From assembly GCF_000217955.3 (NCBI RefSeq), contig NZ_AFOY02000004.1, forward strand, positions 310,001 to 374,000: 64,000 nt of DNA, read 5' to 3'. Of this stretch, positions 9,537 through 19,841 are shown one piece after another (the stretch's first letter is position 1; every line of letters starts with the position of its first letter). Made by a program: the position numbers and the translations under genes. This DNA comes from Pseudomonas fluorescens HK44. GTDB lineage: Bacteria > Pseudomonadota > Gammaproteobacteria > Pseudomonadales > Pseudomonadaceae. The notes under the pieces were generated by a model, which saw nothing but the letters and a program-made list of their open reading frames with translations, made no database searches and was not told the origin of the DNA.

Positions 9537-10781
9537 GTGTCGCGTAGACGCGTCGTAGTCACCGGTATGGGTATGTTATCGCCACTGGGCACGGATGTGC
9601 CGAGCAGCTGGCAGGGCATTCTGGCTGGCCGCAGTGGCATTGGTCTGATCGAACACACCGACCTTTCTGCCTATTCCACCCGTTTTGGCGGCTCGGTAAA
9701 GGGCTTCAATGTCGAGGAATACCTGTCGGTCAAGGAAGCTCGCAAACTCGACCTGTTCATTCAATACGGTCTGGCAGCAGGTTTTCAGGCGGTGCGTAAC
9801 GCTGGCCTGGAAGTCACCGACGCCAATCGTGAACGCATCGGCGTGGCCATGGGCTCGGGTATTGGCGGTCTGACCAATATCGAAGAAACCAGCCGCACGC
9901 TGCATGATTCGGGGCCACGGCGGATTTCTCCGTTTTTCGTGCCGGGCTCGATCATCAATATGATTTCCGGTTTCCTGTCCATCCATCTGGGTGCGCAGGG
10001 GCCTAACTATGCCATTTCGACAGCGTGTACCACCGGTACGCACTGCATCGGTATGGCGGCGCGCAATATCGCCTACGGCGAAGCCGACGTGATGATTGCC
10101 GGTGGTGCCGAGATGGCTGCTTGCGGTCTTGGCATGGGTGGCTTTGGTGCTGCTCGTGCGTTGTCGACCCGCAATGACGAGCCGACCCGCGCCAGCCGTC
10201 CATGGGACAAGGGCCGTGATGGCTTCGTGTTGTCCGACGGTGCCGGTGCGTTGGTGCTTGAAGAGCTGGAGCACGCGAAGGCGCGTGGTGCGACCATTTA
10301 CGCCGAGCTGATTGGCTTTGGCATGAGTGGCGATGCGTACCACATGACCTCGCCGCCGGCCGATGGCGCAGGCGCCGCACGTTGCATCGTCAACGCGCTG
10401 CGTGACGCCAAACTGAACGTCGACCAGATCCAGTACATCAACGCCCATGGTACGTCGACCTCGGCCGGCGACCTCGCCGAAGTCTGCGCCATCAAATCGG
10501 TGTTTGGCGATCACGCCTACAAGCTGGCGGTCAGCTCGACCAAGTCCATGACCGGTCACCTGTTGGGTGCGGCGGGCGCGGTCGAAGCGATTTTCAGTGT
10601 GCTGGCAATCAACGGCCAGGTGGCCCCACCGACCATCAACCTCGATGAGCCGGATGAAGGTTGCGACCTCGACTTTGTGCCACACACGGCGCGCGACACC
10701 AAGATCGATGTGGTGCTGTCCAACTCGTTCGGTTTTGGCGGTACCAATGGCTCGCTGGTGTTCCGCCGGTTCGCCGATTGA
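9537..10781 (+). CDS. fabF: 3-oxoacyl-ACP synthase II
   Basis: Condenses malonyl-ACP with acyl-ACP and controls cis-vaccenate formation. The 414 residues start at GTG 9537 behind AAAGGAG. Visible blocks are [13 protein letters not shown], the active Cys in [13 protein letters not shown], and the catalytic His residues in [11 protein letters not shown] and [13 protein letters not shown]. The last base of the stop codon is the first base of the pabC start (TGATG), so the two are translationally coupled. Confidence 0.97.
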   Translation: MSRRRVVVTGMGMLSPLGTDVPSSWQGILAGRSGIGLIEHTDLSAYSTRFGGSVKGFNVEEYLSVKEARKLDLFIQYGLAAGFQAVRNAGLEVTDANRERIGVAMGSGIGGLTNIEETSRTLHDSGPRRISPFFVPGSIINMISGFLSIHLGAQGPNYAISTACTTGTHCIGMAARNIAYGEADVMIAGGAEMAACGLGMGGFGAARALSTRNDEPTRASRPWDKGRDGFVLSDGAGALVLEELEHAKARGATIYAELIGFGMSGDAYHMTSPPADGAGAARCIVNALRDAKLNVDQIQYINAHGTSTSAGDLAEVCAIKSVFGDHAYKLAVSSTKSMTGHLLGAAGAVEAIFSVLAINGQVAPPTINLDEPDEGCDLDFVPHTARDTKIDVVLSNSFGFGGTNGSLVFRRFAD

Positions 10782-11596
10782 TGGAAAGCTGGGTCGACGG
10801 TCAGCCGGCTGACGCACTGTCGCTAAAAGACCGCGGCTTGGCGTATGGCGATGGTCTGTTCGAGACCATCGCGGTCAAGGGTGGGCGGCCATTGCTGCTG
10901 GATCGGCATTTGAGTCGTCTGGCCGATGGCTGCTCGCGTTTGGCGATTAACGCGGATCATGCATTGATTCGCAGTGAGCTAGTGACGTACGCCGCCGCCC
11001 TTGGCGAAGGCGTGCTCAAGCTGATGCTGACCCGTGGCGACAGCCAGCGTGGTTACGCGGCCGATCCTTCGGTGTCGCCGCGCCGTATTCTGCAAGGCAA
11101 TCCTCCTGTCGCTTATCCAGCTGTGCACGCGCAGCAAGGTATTCGGCTGTTTCCCTGCACCACCCGACTTTCCGAGCAGCCGCTACTGGCCGGCCTCAAG
11201 CACCTCAATCGTCTCGAACAAGTTATTGCCCGTTCCGAATGGCAGGATACCGAACACGCCGAAGGTTTGATGCTGGATCTTCAGGGGCGGGTGATCGAGG
11301 GTGTTTTCAGCAATGTGTTCCTGGTGCGTGATGGCGTGTTGCAGACGGCTGATCTGAGTCGTTGCGGCGTTGCCGGAGTGATGCGCGCCGAACTCTTGTC
11401 CCAGGCCGAGAGGTTGGGGATTGTCACGCATGTCACTGACATCAGCCTTGATCAGCTGCAACAGGCTGATGAAGTTTTCGTCTGCAATAGCGTGTACGGC
11501 ATCTGGCCGGTACGCGCTTATTCTGCACTGAGCTGGCCGGTTGGGTCGCTCACCCGTAAACTGCAAGGCATTGCCCGCGCGCTACTGGATGCTTGA
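10781..11596 (+). CDS. pabC: Aminodeoxychorismate lyase
   Basis: A PLP fold-type IV enzyme that releases pyruvate from 4-amino-4-deoxychorismate to give 4-aminobenzoate for folate. The protein has 271 residues from ATG 10781. RGLAYGDGLFETIAV is the family N-terminal block. LKHLNRLEQVIAR contains the PLP Lys. EGVFSNVFLV and QADEVFVCNSVYGIWPV follow. The reading frame remains open upstream, but that part overlaps fabF and is not coding here. The position between fabF and mltG is the usual one. Confidence 0.95.
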   Translation: MESWVDGQPADALSLKDRGLAYGDGLFETIAVKGGRPLLLDRHLSRLADGCSRLAINADHALIRSELVTYAAALGEGVLKLMLTRGDSQRGYAADPSVSPRRILQGNPPVAYPAVHAQQGIRLFPCTTRLSEQPLLAGLKHLNRLEQVIARSEWQDTEHAEGLMLDLQGRVIEGVFSNVFLVRDGVLQTADLSRCGVAGVMRAELLSQAERLGIVTHVTDISLDQLQQADEVFVCNSVYGIWPVRAYSALSWPVGSLTRKLQGIARALLDA

Positions 11597-11599
11597 TTC

Positions 11600-12784
11600 G
11601 TGAGACGTAAATTCTTGCTGCTGCTGGAAACCGGACTGGTTCTGGCAGGGCTACTGCTGGGCGCTTCGGCCTGGAAGATCAACTCGGCGCTGGAGCAGCC
11701 ACTCAATATTACTCAGGAAGAGTTACTGGATGTACCGAGCGGCGCGACACCGTCCGGGACCTTCAATCGCCTTGAAACCGACGGTGTGCTTCAGGACGCC
11801 TTTTGGCTGCGCCTGTACTGGCGCTTGAACCTTGCCGCGCAGCCGCTGCACAGCGGTGAATACCGCATGCTGCCGGGTATGAGCGCACAGGGCTTGATCG
11901 GTCTTTGGCAGCGCGGTGAAGTGGTTCAGTACAGCCTGACGCTGGTCGAGGGCTGGAACTTCCATCAGGTCCGTGCGGCGCTGGCAAAAAATGACAAGCT
12001 CGAACAAACCCTTGCGGGGCTGAGTGACAGCGATGTGATGGGCAAGCTCGGTCACGCCGGAGTGTTTCCGGAGGGCCGGTTTTTCCCGGACACCTATCGT
12101 TTTGTGCGGGGCATGACGGACGCCGAGCTGCTGGAAAAAGCATACGAGCGCCTCGACGATGTCCTCGCAAAAGAGTGGAGCAAGCGCTCCCCCGACGCCC
12201 CCTATACCGAACCCTATCAGGCGCTGATCATGGCCTCGCTGGTCGAGAAGGAAACCGGTGTGCCGCAAGAGCGAGGGCAGATTGCCGGAGTGTTCGTGCG
12301 GCGCATGCAGATCGGCATGTTGCTGCAAACCGATCCGACGGTGATCTATGGCCTGGGTGATCGCTACAACGGTAAATTGACCCGCGCCCACCTGAAAGAG
12401 CCGACGCCCTACAATACCTATATGAACGCTGGGTTGCCGCCAACGCCGATTGCCATGGTCGGTCGTGAGGCGATTCATGCGGCGCTGAATCCGGTGTCCG
12501 GCAGCAGTTTGTATTTCGTGGCGCGTGGTGATGGCAGCCATGTGTTCTCCGATGACTTGGATGCCCACAACAGCGCTGTGCGCGAGTTTCAGATCAAGCG
12601 TCGCGCGGATTACCGTTCCAGTCCGGCACCGGCCAACGGGGCTGCGGCGCCTGATGTGCAGGCAGCGACTCCTCCGGCGTCGCCCGCCACGGCTCCAGAG
12701 GCGACACCGCAACTGCCGTCATCGCAACCGTCTCCAGCTGCCGCTCCGGCACCGAGTGCCGATGAGCCGCAAAGCCCGCAATGA
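11600..12784 (+). CDS. mltG: Endolytic murein transglycosylase MltG (YceG-like)
   Basis: An inner-membrane lytic transglycosylase that cuts nascent glycan strands and so sets their length. The 394 residues have one N-terminal membrane helix (about 5-23), a LysM-like region, and the YceG catalytic part with the Glu in ASLVEKETG. Conserved YNTYMNAGLPPTPI follows. The GTG start at 11600 is 3 nt after pabC. Unlike E. coli MltG, it has a C-terminal tail of about 50 residues rich in Ala and Pro, probably a flexible periplasmic linker. Confidence 0.94.
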   Translation: MRRKFLLLLETGLVLAGLLLGASAWKINSALEQPLNITQEELLDVPSGATPSGTFNRLETDGVLQDAFWLRLYWRLNLAAQPLHSGEYRMLPGMSAQGLIGLWQRGEVVQYSLTLVEGWNFHQVRAALAKNDKLEQTLAGLSDSDVMGKLGHAGVFPEGRFFPDTYRFVRGMTDAELLEKAYERLDDVLAKEWSKRSPDAPYTEPYQALIMASLVEKETGVPQERGQIAGVFVRRMQIGMLLQTDPTVIYGLGDRYNGKLTRAHLKEPTPYNTYMNAGLPPTPIAMVGREAIHAALNPVSGSSLYFVARGDGSHVFSDDLDAHNSAVREFQIKRRADYRSSPAPANGAAAPDVQAATPPASPATAPEATPQLPSSQPSPAAAPAPSADEPQSPQ

Positions 12785-12794
12785 CTCTGACTAA

Positions 12795-14415
<1,621 letters not shown>

Positions 14416-14457
14416 GCGTCTGCGCCTAGACTCTGATCATCAGCCATGGAGGTCAGC

Positions 14458-14814
14458 ATGAATGAACTCGTCAGTCCGGGCCCGCGTAACGGCATCCTGT
14501 CCCTGATCATCAAGGACAAATCCGTGCTTTATGCGGCCTACATGCCGTTCATCAAGAACGGCGGTCTGTTTATCCCGACCAACAAAAGCTACAAGTTGGG
14601 CGACGAGGTATTCATGCTGCTGCACTTGATGGATGAACCGGAAAAAATTCCGGTGGCCGGTACAGTGACCTGGATTACCCCCAAAGGTGCACAGGGTAAT
14701 CGCGCCGCCGGTGTCGGCGTGCAGTTCAATGAGGGCGACGACACCGCCCGAAGCCGAATCGAAACCTACCTGGTCGGAGCCCTGAAGTCCGACCGTCCCA
14801 CTCATACGATGTAG
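14458..14814 (+). CDS. pilZ: PilZ-domain protein, type IV pilus assembly
   Basis: A 118-residue single PilZ domain. Its place between holB and tatD matches the founding PilZ of P. aeruginosa, which is needed for type IV pilus biogenesis. The RxxxR and D/NxSxxG signatures of c-di-GMP binding are absent (IKNGGLFIP stands where the second would be), as in true PilZ. The start ATG 14458 has GGAGGT 6 nt upstream. An in-frame ATG at 14446 overlaps that site and is rejected. Confidence 0.93.
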   Translation: MNELVSPGPRNGILSLIIKDKSVLYAAYMPFIKNGGLFIPTNKSYKLGDEVFMLLHLMDEPEKIPVAGTVTWITPKGAQGNRAAGVGVQFNEGDDTARSRIETYLVGALKSDRPTHTM

Positions 14815-14826
14815 TTGCAGTCTTTT

Positions 14827-15615
14827 ATGCTCGTAGATTCCCATTGTCACCTTGATCGTCTCGACCTCGCCGCACACGACGGCTCGCTGGATGCTGCGCT
14901 TGCCGCTGCTCGTCAGCGCGGGGTAGGGCACTTTCTTTGTATCGGCGTCAGTGTCGACAACGCCAAGGACGTCAAGGCTCTTGCCGAGCGTTACGACGAC
15001 GTCGATTGTTCGGTGGGCGTGCACCCGCTGGATGTTCAGCCGGGTGCCGCACCAGCGCTGGACTGGCTGCTGCGGGAGCTCAATCACCCGCGAGTGGTGG
15101 CAATCGGCGAAACCGGTCTGGACTATCACTACGAGCCGGAAGCGGCCGAGTTGCAGCAGGAGTCCTTCCGTTTGCACCTGCAAGCAGCCCGGCAGACCGG
15201 CAAGCCGGTGATTGTCCATACCCGCGGCGCCCGCGCCGATACGCTGAGGTTATTGCGTGAGGCGGCATTGCCACAGGCCGGGGTGTTGCATTGCTTCACT
15301 GAAGACTGGGACATGGCCAAGGCCGCGCTGGATCTGGGGTTCTATATTTCGTTGTCGGGGATCGTGACGTTCCGCAATGCCGACGCCTTGCGCGATGTGG
15401 CCAGGCAAGTGCCGGCGGACCGACTGCTGGTGGAGACCGATTCGCCGTACCTGGCGCCGATTCCTCATCGTGGCAAGCCGAACCTTCCGCAGTACGTGCG
15501 GGATGTGGCGGAGTTCCTGGCCATGTTGCGCGGCGAATCCTACGAGCGCTTTGCCGAGCAGACCACGGAGAACTTCAAGCGGCTGTTTCCGTTGGCGCAC
15601 GTCAGGCATTCCTGA
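14827..15615 (+). CDS. TatD-family metal-dependent hydrolase
   Basis: A 262-residue TIM-barrel nuclease of the TatD/YcfH group. DSHCHLDRLD gives the HxH metal site, GETGLDYHYEP the metal Glu, followed by the VIVHTRGA His, LHCFTEDW and the final metal Asp in VETDSPYLAP. YcfH is the usual partner downstream of holB/pilZ. The start is ATG 14827, 12 nt after the pilZ stop. It probably acts as a 3'-5' DNA exonuclease, an inference from the family. Confidence 0.93.
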   Translation: MLVDSHCHLDRLDLAAHDGSLDAALAAARQRGVGHFLCIGVSVDNAKDVKALAERYDDVDCSVGVHPLDVQPGAAPALDWLLRELNHPRVVAIGETGLDYHYEPEAAELQQESFRLHLQAARQTGKPVIVHTRGARADTLRLLREAALPQAGVLHCFTEDWDMAKAALDLGFYISLSGIVTFRNADALRDVARQVPADRLLVETDSPYLAPIPHRGKPNLPQYVRDVAEFLAMLRGESYERFAEQTTENFKRLFPLAHVRHS

Positions 15616-15629
15616 GCAGGGCAATCTGT

Positions 15630-15776
15630 GGCGAGGGGCTTGTCGGAACGCCGCACCGCCCCGTTCGGCTGCGAAGCAGCCGTAGTCAGGGCGTTGCGTT
15701 CTATCTGACAGTTCCCGGGGGAGAGCTTGGGCCGCTTCGCAGTCCGGCGCGGGCAAGCCCACTCGCCGCAATAAAA
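15630..15776. repeat. Degenerate REP-like pair after tatD
   Basis: The left part CTGTGGCGAGGGGCTTG and the right part CAAGCCCACTCGCC are imperfect inverted copies of the REP element seen intact at 18977-19113. The middle contains another hairpin, GGCTGCGAAGCAGCC. No gene is visible. Confidence 0.6.
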
Positions 15777-15799
15777 GGTTTAGAACCTCAAATCGCAGG

Positions 15800-15918
15800 C
15801 AAAAAAAACCCGGGTTCTGGGGGGTGAATCCGGGTTAAGACCATTAGGAGTAAAACAAAGGTACGCGGTCCTTTGGTACCTTCATCGGCGCAGCACTTGG
15901 GGGAGATGTCACGCCGAC
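15800..15918 (-). ncRNA. rgsA: Probable RgsA small RNA
   Basis: On the minus strand a promoter-like CAATACT (15931-15925) is followed by about 118 nt. The RNA ends in a strong terminator, AACCCGG (15836-15830) with CCGGGTT (15813-15807), then U8. Size, orientation and position, next to the tatD-like gene and close to the TetR gene, match RgsA (P16) of Pseudomonas, an RpoS- and GacA-dependent sRNA of about 120 nt. A GGTACC-containing hairpin (AAGGTACC.. / CGCGTACCTTTG) lies in the middle. An inverted TGTTTAAGAAACA upstream (about 15970) could be part of the activating site. The identity rests on location and structure, not on an alignment. Confidence 0.62.
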
Positions 15919-16008
15919 AGTTCAAGTATTGATCACTATTGCGCTGAGTCCAGTTTGTCCCGACTGTTTCTTAAACATATTTGGAATACAGGCGCTTCGC
16001 TTGAGTTC

Positions 16009-17142
16009 TCACTGCCTGGCGATCGACGCGACAATGGCGACAGTTTCGTCGATCACGCGCTTTTCGGTGTAGAAATGCGGTGAAAAACGAACGCCTGGAC
16101 CGCGCGGGATGCAGACCACCTGCTGGGCTGTCAGGGCCTCGTAAACGGTCTGATTATCGATGCCATCGATACTGAACGAAAAGATCCCCCCGCGTCGGGC
16201 CGGATTCAGCGGGCTATGCAGTATGACGCCGGGGATTGCGCTCAGGCCGTCCTGCAGCCATTTCACTCGCTCGGCGATCAGTGCAGCGACTTGCTCCATG
16301 CCGACTTCTTCCAATAACGACAGGCTGGCTTCCAGCGCCATCGCTCCGAGCATGTTCGGGCTGCCGCATTCAAAGCGTCGCGCACTCTTGGCCGGTTCCC
16401 ATTCGGTGCGAGTGTAATCGCCCATGTGCTCGAGCATGTGCCAGCCGAATTCGTGCAGTTTCAGTTGTTCGCGCAGTTCGCTGCGCACATAGAACACCCC
16501 CAGGCCTTCTGGTCCGAGCAGCCATTTGTGACCGTCGGCCATGGCGAAGTCGCATTGATAGCTCTGGACGTCGAAGGGCAGCGCCCCCAATTGCTGGATG
16601 GCATCGATGCAAAACAACACGTTCTGTTGTTTGCAGCCGGCACCCAGACGTTGCAGGTCGAGGCGCAGACCGCTGGCAAATTGCACCGCGCTCACCGACA
16701 TCAAGCGGGTGCGCGGTCCGCAGGCGGCCAGCAGGGCGCCTTCCGGGTCATCGCCTGTGAGGCTGGCCTGCACTACTTCTACGCCTTGTGCCGCCAATGC
16801 TTCCCAGACGATGCGATTGGAAGGGAATTCTTCGTCGCTGATGACGATCTGGTCGCCGCTTTGCCATGGCAGTCCGAAGGCGACAAAAGACAATGCTTCA
16901 GAAGTATTTTTGACCAGCGCTACGTCATCCGTCGATGGTGCGTTAAGCAGGCGCATCAGCCGTTCACGCAGCCGTTGTTCAAGTGTCATCCAGTCCGAAT
17001 AGTCCCGCGCGCCCAGTAAAACGTTCTCTTGAGCGAAGCGTGTCACCGCCGCGGCGGCGCGATTTGGCCAGGGTGCAACGGCCGCATGGTTCAAATAACG
17101 CAGGCCCGGAGCCTGTACAAATTCATCAAGAAACATAGTCAT
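16009..17142 (-). CDS. Class-V aminotransferase (cysteine desulfurase-like)
   Basis: A 377-residue PLP enzyme of fold-type I, class V. YLNHAAVAPWP is the N-terminal substrate loop, VKNTSEALSF the phosphate-binding block, and FCIDAIQQLGALPFDV the Asp that pairs with the pyridine N. The PLP Lys is in MADGHKWLLGPEG. The mobile loop Cys of group-I/II desulfurases is not apparent, so it may act as an aminotransferase or another lyase. It is divergent from the TetR gene across 79 bp, and its terminator would be the one after the RgsA-like RNA. Confidence 0.85.
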   Translation of the reverse strand: MTMFLDEFVQAPGLRYLNHAAVAPWPNRAAAAVTRFAQENVLLGARDYSDWMTLEQRLRERLMRLLNAPSTDDVALVKNTSEALSFVAFGLPWQSGDQIVISDEEFPSNRIVWEALAAQGVEVVQASLTGDDPEGALLAACGPRTRLMSVSAVQFASGLRLDLQRLGAGCKQQNVLFCIDAIQQLGALPFDVQSYQCDFAMADGHKWLLGPEGLGVFYVRSELREQLKLHEFGWHMLEHMGDYTRTEWEPAKSARRFECGSPNMLGAMALEASLSLLEEVGMEQVAALIAERVKWLQDGLSAIPGVILHSPLNPARRGGIFSFSIDGIDNQTVYEALTAQQVVCIPRGPGVRFSPHFYTEKRVIDETVAIVASIARQ

Positions 17143-17221
17143 GGTCGGATGATCCGTGCAATTTGGCGCAATTTAGGCATAATACGCGGCTTCGTATTTT
17201 GACCCCTACAGACCTTTTCTT

Positions 17222-17860
17222 ATGCATAAAGAACCTCGTAAGGTCCGTGAGTTTCGTCGCCGCGAGCAAGAAATTCTCGACACCGCGCTCAAGCTGTTCC
17301 TCGAACAAGGTGAAGACAGTGTCACCGTCGAGATGATCGCTGATGCCGTGGGTATCGGCAAAGGCACTATCTATAAGCATTTCAAGTCCAAGGCAGAGAT
17401 CTATCTGCGCCTGATGCTCGATTACGAGCGTGACCTGAACGAGCTGCTGCACTCTGCCGATGTCGATAAGGATAAGGAAGCCCTGTCTCGGGCCTACTTC
17501 GAATTCCGCATGCGCGATCCACAACGCTACCGGTTGTTCGATCGCCTGGAAGAGAAGGTGGTCAAGGGCAATCAGGTGCCGGAGATGGTCGAGGAGTTGC
17601 ACAAGATTCGCGCCTCCAACTTCGAACGCCTGACCTTGTTGATCAAGGGCCGCATCAGCGAAGGCAAGCTTGAAGACGTGCCGCCGTACTTCCACTACTG
17701 CGCTTCCTGGGCGCTGGTGCATGGCGCTGTCGCGCTCTATCACTCGCCGTTCTGGAGCAACGTGCTGGAAGATCAGGAAGGTTTCTTCCAGTTCCTGATG
17801 GACATCGGCGTGCGCATGGGCAACAAGCGCAAGCGCGATACCGACACGCCGAGCAGCTGA
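17222..17860 (+). CDS. TetR-family transcriptional regulator
   Basis: 212 residues. The N-terminal HTH runs from about 12 to 58: ILDTALKLFLEQGEDSVTVE, then IADAVGIGKGTIYKHFKSK. The C-terminal ligand domain is all-helical, with a Lys/Arg-rich tail (GNKRKRD). Pseudomonas genomes have an orthologous TetR at this place next to rgsA and tatD. The target is unknown. The 79-bp divergent gap contains AT-rich promoter sequence (GCATAATAC) that could serve autoregulation. Confidence 0.9.
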   Translation: MHKEPRKVREFRRREQEILDTALKLFLEQGEDSVTVEMIADAVGIGKGTIYKHFKSKAEIYLRLMLDYERDLNELLHSADVDKDKEALSRAYFEFRMRDPQRYRLFDRLEEKVVKGNQVPEMVEELHKIRASNFERLTLLIKGRISEGKLEDVPPYFHYCASWALVHGAVALYHSPFWSNVLEDQEGFFQFLMDIGVRMGNKRKRDTDTPSS

Positions 17861-17937
17861 ACCATTCAGATGCCTTATTGCGCCATGTTTTCTCTGTATG
17901 GCGCAGTGCCCCAGGAATATACTCAGGCTTAGGTATT

Positions 17938-17969
17938 GCTAAAACTTGATTTGTGAGTCAAGTTTTAGC
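17938..17969. promoter_or_regulatory. 12-bp perfect inverted repeat upstream of the moaA-like gene
   Basis: GCTAAAACTTGA (17938-17949) and TCAAGTTTTAGC (17958-17969) are exact inverted copies with an 8-nt centre. There is no T-run, so an operator or an mRNA hairpin just before the radical SAM gene is likelier than a terminator. A separate GCGCCAT/ATGGCGC hairpin (17880-17904) may terminate the TetR gene. Confidence 0.55.
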
Positions 17970-18000
17970 GCTTCCGAATCTACTTCCGCCGGAGTGATCC

Positions 18001-18969
18001 ATGATCGTTGATCGACAAGGCAGGCAGTTCCGCAATTTGCGGGTCAGTCTGACCTCCGCCTGCAACTACGCCTGTACCTATTGCGTGCCCAATGGCAAGC
18101 GTCTGGTGGCTGCGCAGGATGAACTGTCGGCCGAGGCCATGGCGCGCGGCGTTGCCTACCTGATCGAAGCCGCGGGCATCGAGCGCTTGCGGATCACCGG
18201 TGGCGAGCCGCTGGTGAGCCCGAAGCTGGAAACCTTCATGACGGCTGTCGGGCAAATGGGTCTTGCCGACATCAGCCTGACCACCAATGGTCAACTGCTG
18301 GCGAAGAAACTGCCCTTGCTGGTGGACGCCGGCATTCGGCGGATCAACGTTTCCCTCGATACCCTGGACGCCGATGCGTTCCGCCGCATTGCGCGCGGTG
18401 GCGATCTGGCGACCGTGCTCAACGGCATGGACCAGGCACGCGCAGCGGGCATCAAGATCAAGGTCAACATGGTGCCGCTGCGCGGGCAGAACCTCGATCA
18501 AGTGATGCCGTTGCTCGATTATTGCCTGGAGCGCGGTTATGAATTGCGCTTCATCGAGTTGATGCGCATGGGTCATCTGGCCAGCGATTCGAACGCGTTC
18601 CTGCAGCAGTTTGTCAGCCTCAAGCAGTTGCTGAGCCTGATCGGTGAGCGTTATGAATACCTGCAGGCCGACGCGCCGGTGGATGCCACGGCAGTGCGCT
18701 ACGAAATTCCGGGGCGCGGCTGTTTCGGCGTGATCGCCAATGAAAGCGTGCCGTTCTGCCGCACATGCTCGCGCTTGCGATTGTCCTCCACTGGCTGGCT
18801 GCATGGCTGCCTGTCGTCGAGTAACCGCCACTATGTTGGTGACTTGCTGGACAAGCCCCGTCATCAAGCGTTGCCGGCGCTCCAGCGTCTACTGGTGAAA
18901 GCTCTGGGAGACAAGCAGGAAGTGGCGTTCTCTGGTGGCGCAACAATCATGAAGATTATCGGCGGCTGA
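18001..18969 (+). CDS. moaA: Radical SAM GTP 3',8-cyclase MoaA-like protein
   Basis: Converts GTP to 3',8-cyclo-GTP, the first step of molybdenum cofactor synthesis. The 322 residues have the radical SAM cluster C21-x3-C25-x2-C28 (CNYACTYC) and TGGEPL. A second [4Fe-4S] site CRTCSRLRL..GC keeps the MoaA CxxCx13C pattern. The C-terminus is Gly-Gly (MKIIGG), which is required in MoaA. No other moa or moe gene is nearby, so this may be a second MoaA copy. RCR-like active-site arginines are visible (CSRLRL). Confidence 0.85.
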   Translation: MIVDRQGRQFRNLRVSLTSACNYACTYCVPNGKRLVAAQDELSAEAMARGVAYLIEAAGIERLRITGGEPLVSPKLETFMTAVGQMGLADISLTTNGQLLAKKLPLLVDAGIRRINVSLDTLDADAFRRIARGGDLATVLNGMDQARAAGIKIKVNMVPLRGQNLDQVMPLLDYCLERGYELRFIELMRMGHLASDSNAFLQQFVSLKQLLSLIGERYEYLQADAPVDATAVRYEIPGRGCFGVIANESVPFCRTCSRLRLSSTGWLHGCLSSSNRHYVGDLLDKPRHQALPALQRLLVKALGDKQEVAFSGGATIMKIIGG

Positions 18970-18976
18970 TAAATCT

Positions 18977-19113
18977 CTGTGGCGAGGGAGCTTGCTCCCG
19001 CTGGGTCGCGAAGCGGCCCTGAAAACATATCCCCCGCGACCTGTCGGGCATACCGCATTTACCTGTATTACGACGGCTGCGCCGCCGAGCGGGAGCAAGC
19101 TCCCTCGCCACAG
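18977..19113. repeat. REP doublet (REPIN) after the moaA-like gene
   Basis: The first 26 bp (18977-19002, CTGTGGCGAGGGAGCTTGCT...) are repeated exactly in inverse orientation at 19088-19113. The spacer carries further short inverted repeats. This is the typical form of REP pairs mobilised by RAYT transposases in P. fluorescens. Confidence 0.88.
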
Positions 19114-19218
19114 GTCCTCATTCTCAATCTGGAAATGTTCAAGTTCTCAAGGACTGGCGCGGAAGCTGCATCCTGCGGACATTCGACGGTTTTCCGTCAC
19201 CGGCCTCTGGAGGATAGG

Positions 19219-19824
19219 ATGCGTAGCCTGGTTTTGCTGCTGGCCATTTTGGCGCTTGGCGGCTGCATGAATGTCAGCGACATGGGCGAAGGGGTTCGCT
19301 ACCACATGAGCGACTCTGGTCTGCTCGATCACAGCGACAGCCGTCGTGTGAATAATCTGCGCATTCAGCCGGACTCGTTTATCTACATCGCTCAAGGCGC
19401 TTTTGCGCCGCCGGGCAGTGCCTATCCGCGGCCGAACGTAGTCGCTGAAGAGGCCTTCAACGGCTTCATCGAATATTTCCCGATGGTTCGCCGTGCTCGC
19501 GCCCCGGAAGGTCTCGACACCGCCATGGGGGAGGCGCGTGCGGCTGGCGCGCATTACCTGCTCTACACCCGTTTTGCCAAGGCCGACGACCGTATCGGCA
19601 ACTCGGATGAGTTGATCGATCAGGGCGCCGTGGATCGCCTGGGGATCGACAGTGGAGTGATTCAGATCATGCTGATCGAGACCAGTACCCAGTATTTGAT
19701 CGATACTGCACGAATCAAGAGTCGTGGCGGTTTGCTGACGTTCCACGACAATAAGCCAGAGGACTTGATCGCTCAGCCGCTTGCGCAATACGCTCGTAGC
19801 CTGTTGGGCATGAGCGATCAGTAA
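19219..19824 (+). CDS. DUF4823 lipoprotein
   Basis: A 201-residue protein. MRSLVLLLAILALGGC is a lipoprotein signal with the acylated Cys at 16. The rest matches the DUF4823 type of small envelope lipoproteins (YIAQGAFAPPGSAYPRPN; AHYLLYTRFAKADDR). ATG 19219 follows GGAGGATAGG. An upstream in-frame start lies in the REP region and is rejected. Residue 17 is Met, so outer-membrane sorting is expected. The function is unknown. The gene is followed after 17 bp by the DUF1285 gene. Confidence 0.85.
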   Translation: MRSLVLLLAILALGGCMNVSDMGEGVRYHMSDSGLLDHSDSRRVNNLRIQPDSFIYIAQGAFAPPGSAYPRPNVVAEEAFNGFIEYFPMVRRARAPEGLDTAMGEARAAGAHYLLYTRFAKADDRIGNSDELIDQGAVDRLGIDSGVIQIMLIETSTQYLIDTARIKSRGGLLTFHDNKPEDLIAQPLAQYARSLLGMSDQ

Positions 19825-19841
19825 TTCACCAGGAGAGCAGC

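Noticed and set aside
9576..10817. 413-codon open frame opposite fabF
   Set aside because: High-GC shadow frame rich in Arg/His/Gln without motifs.
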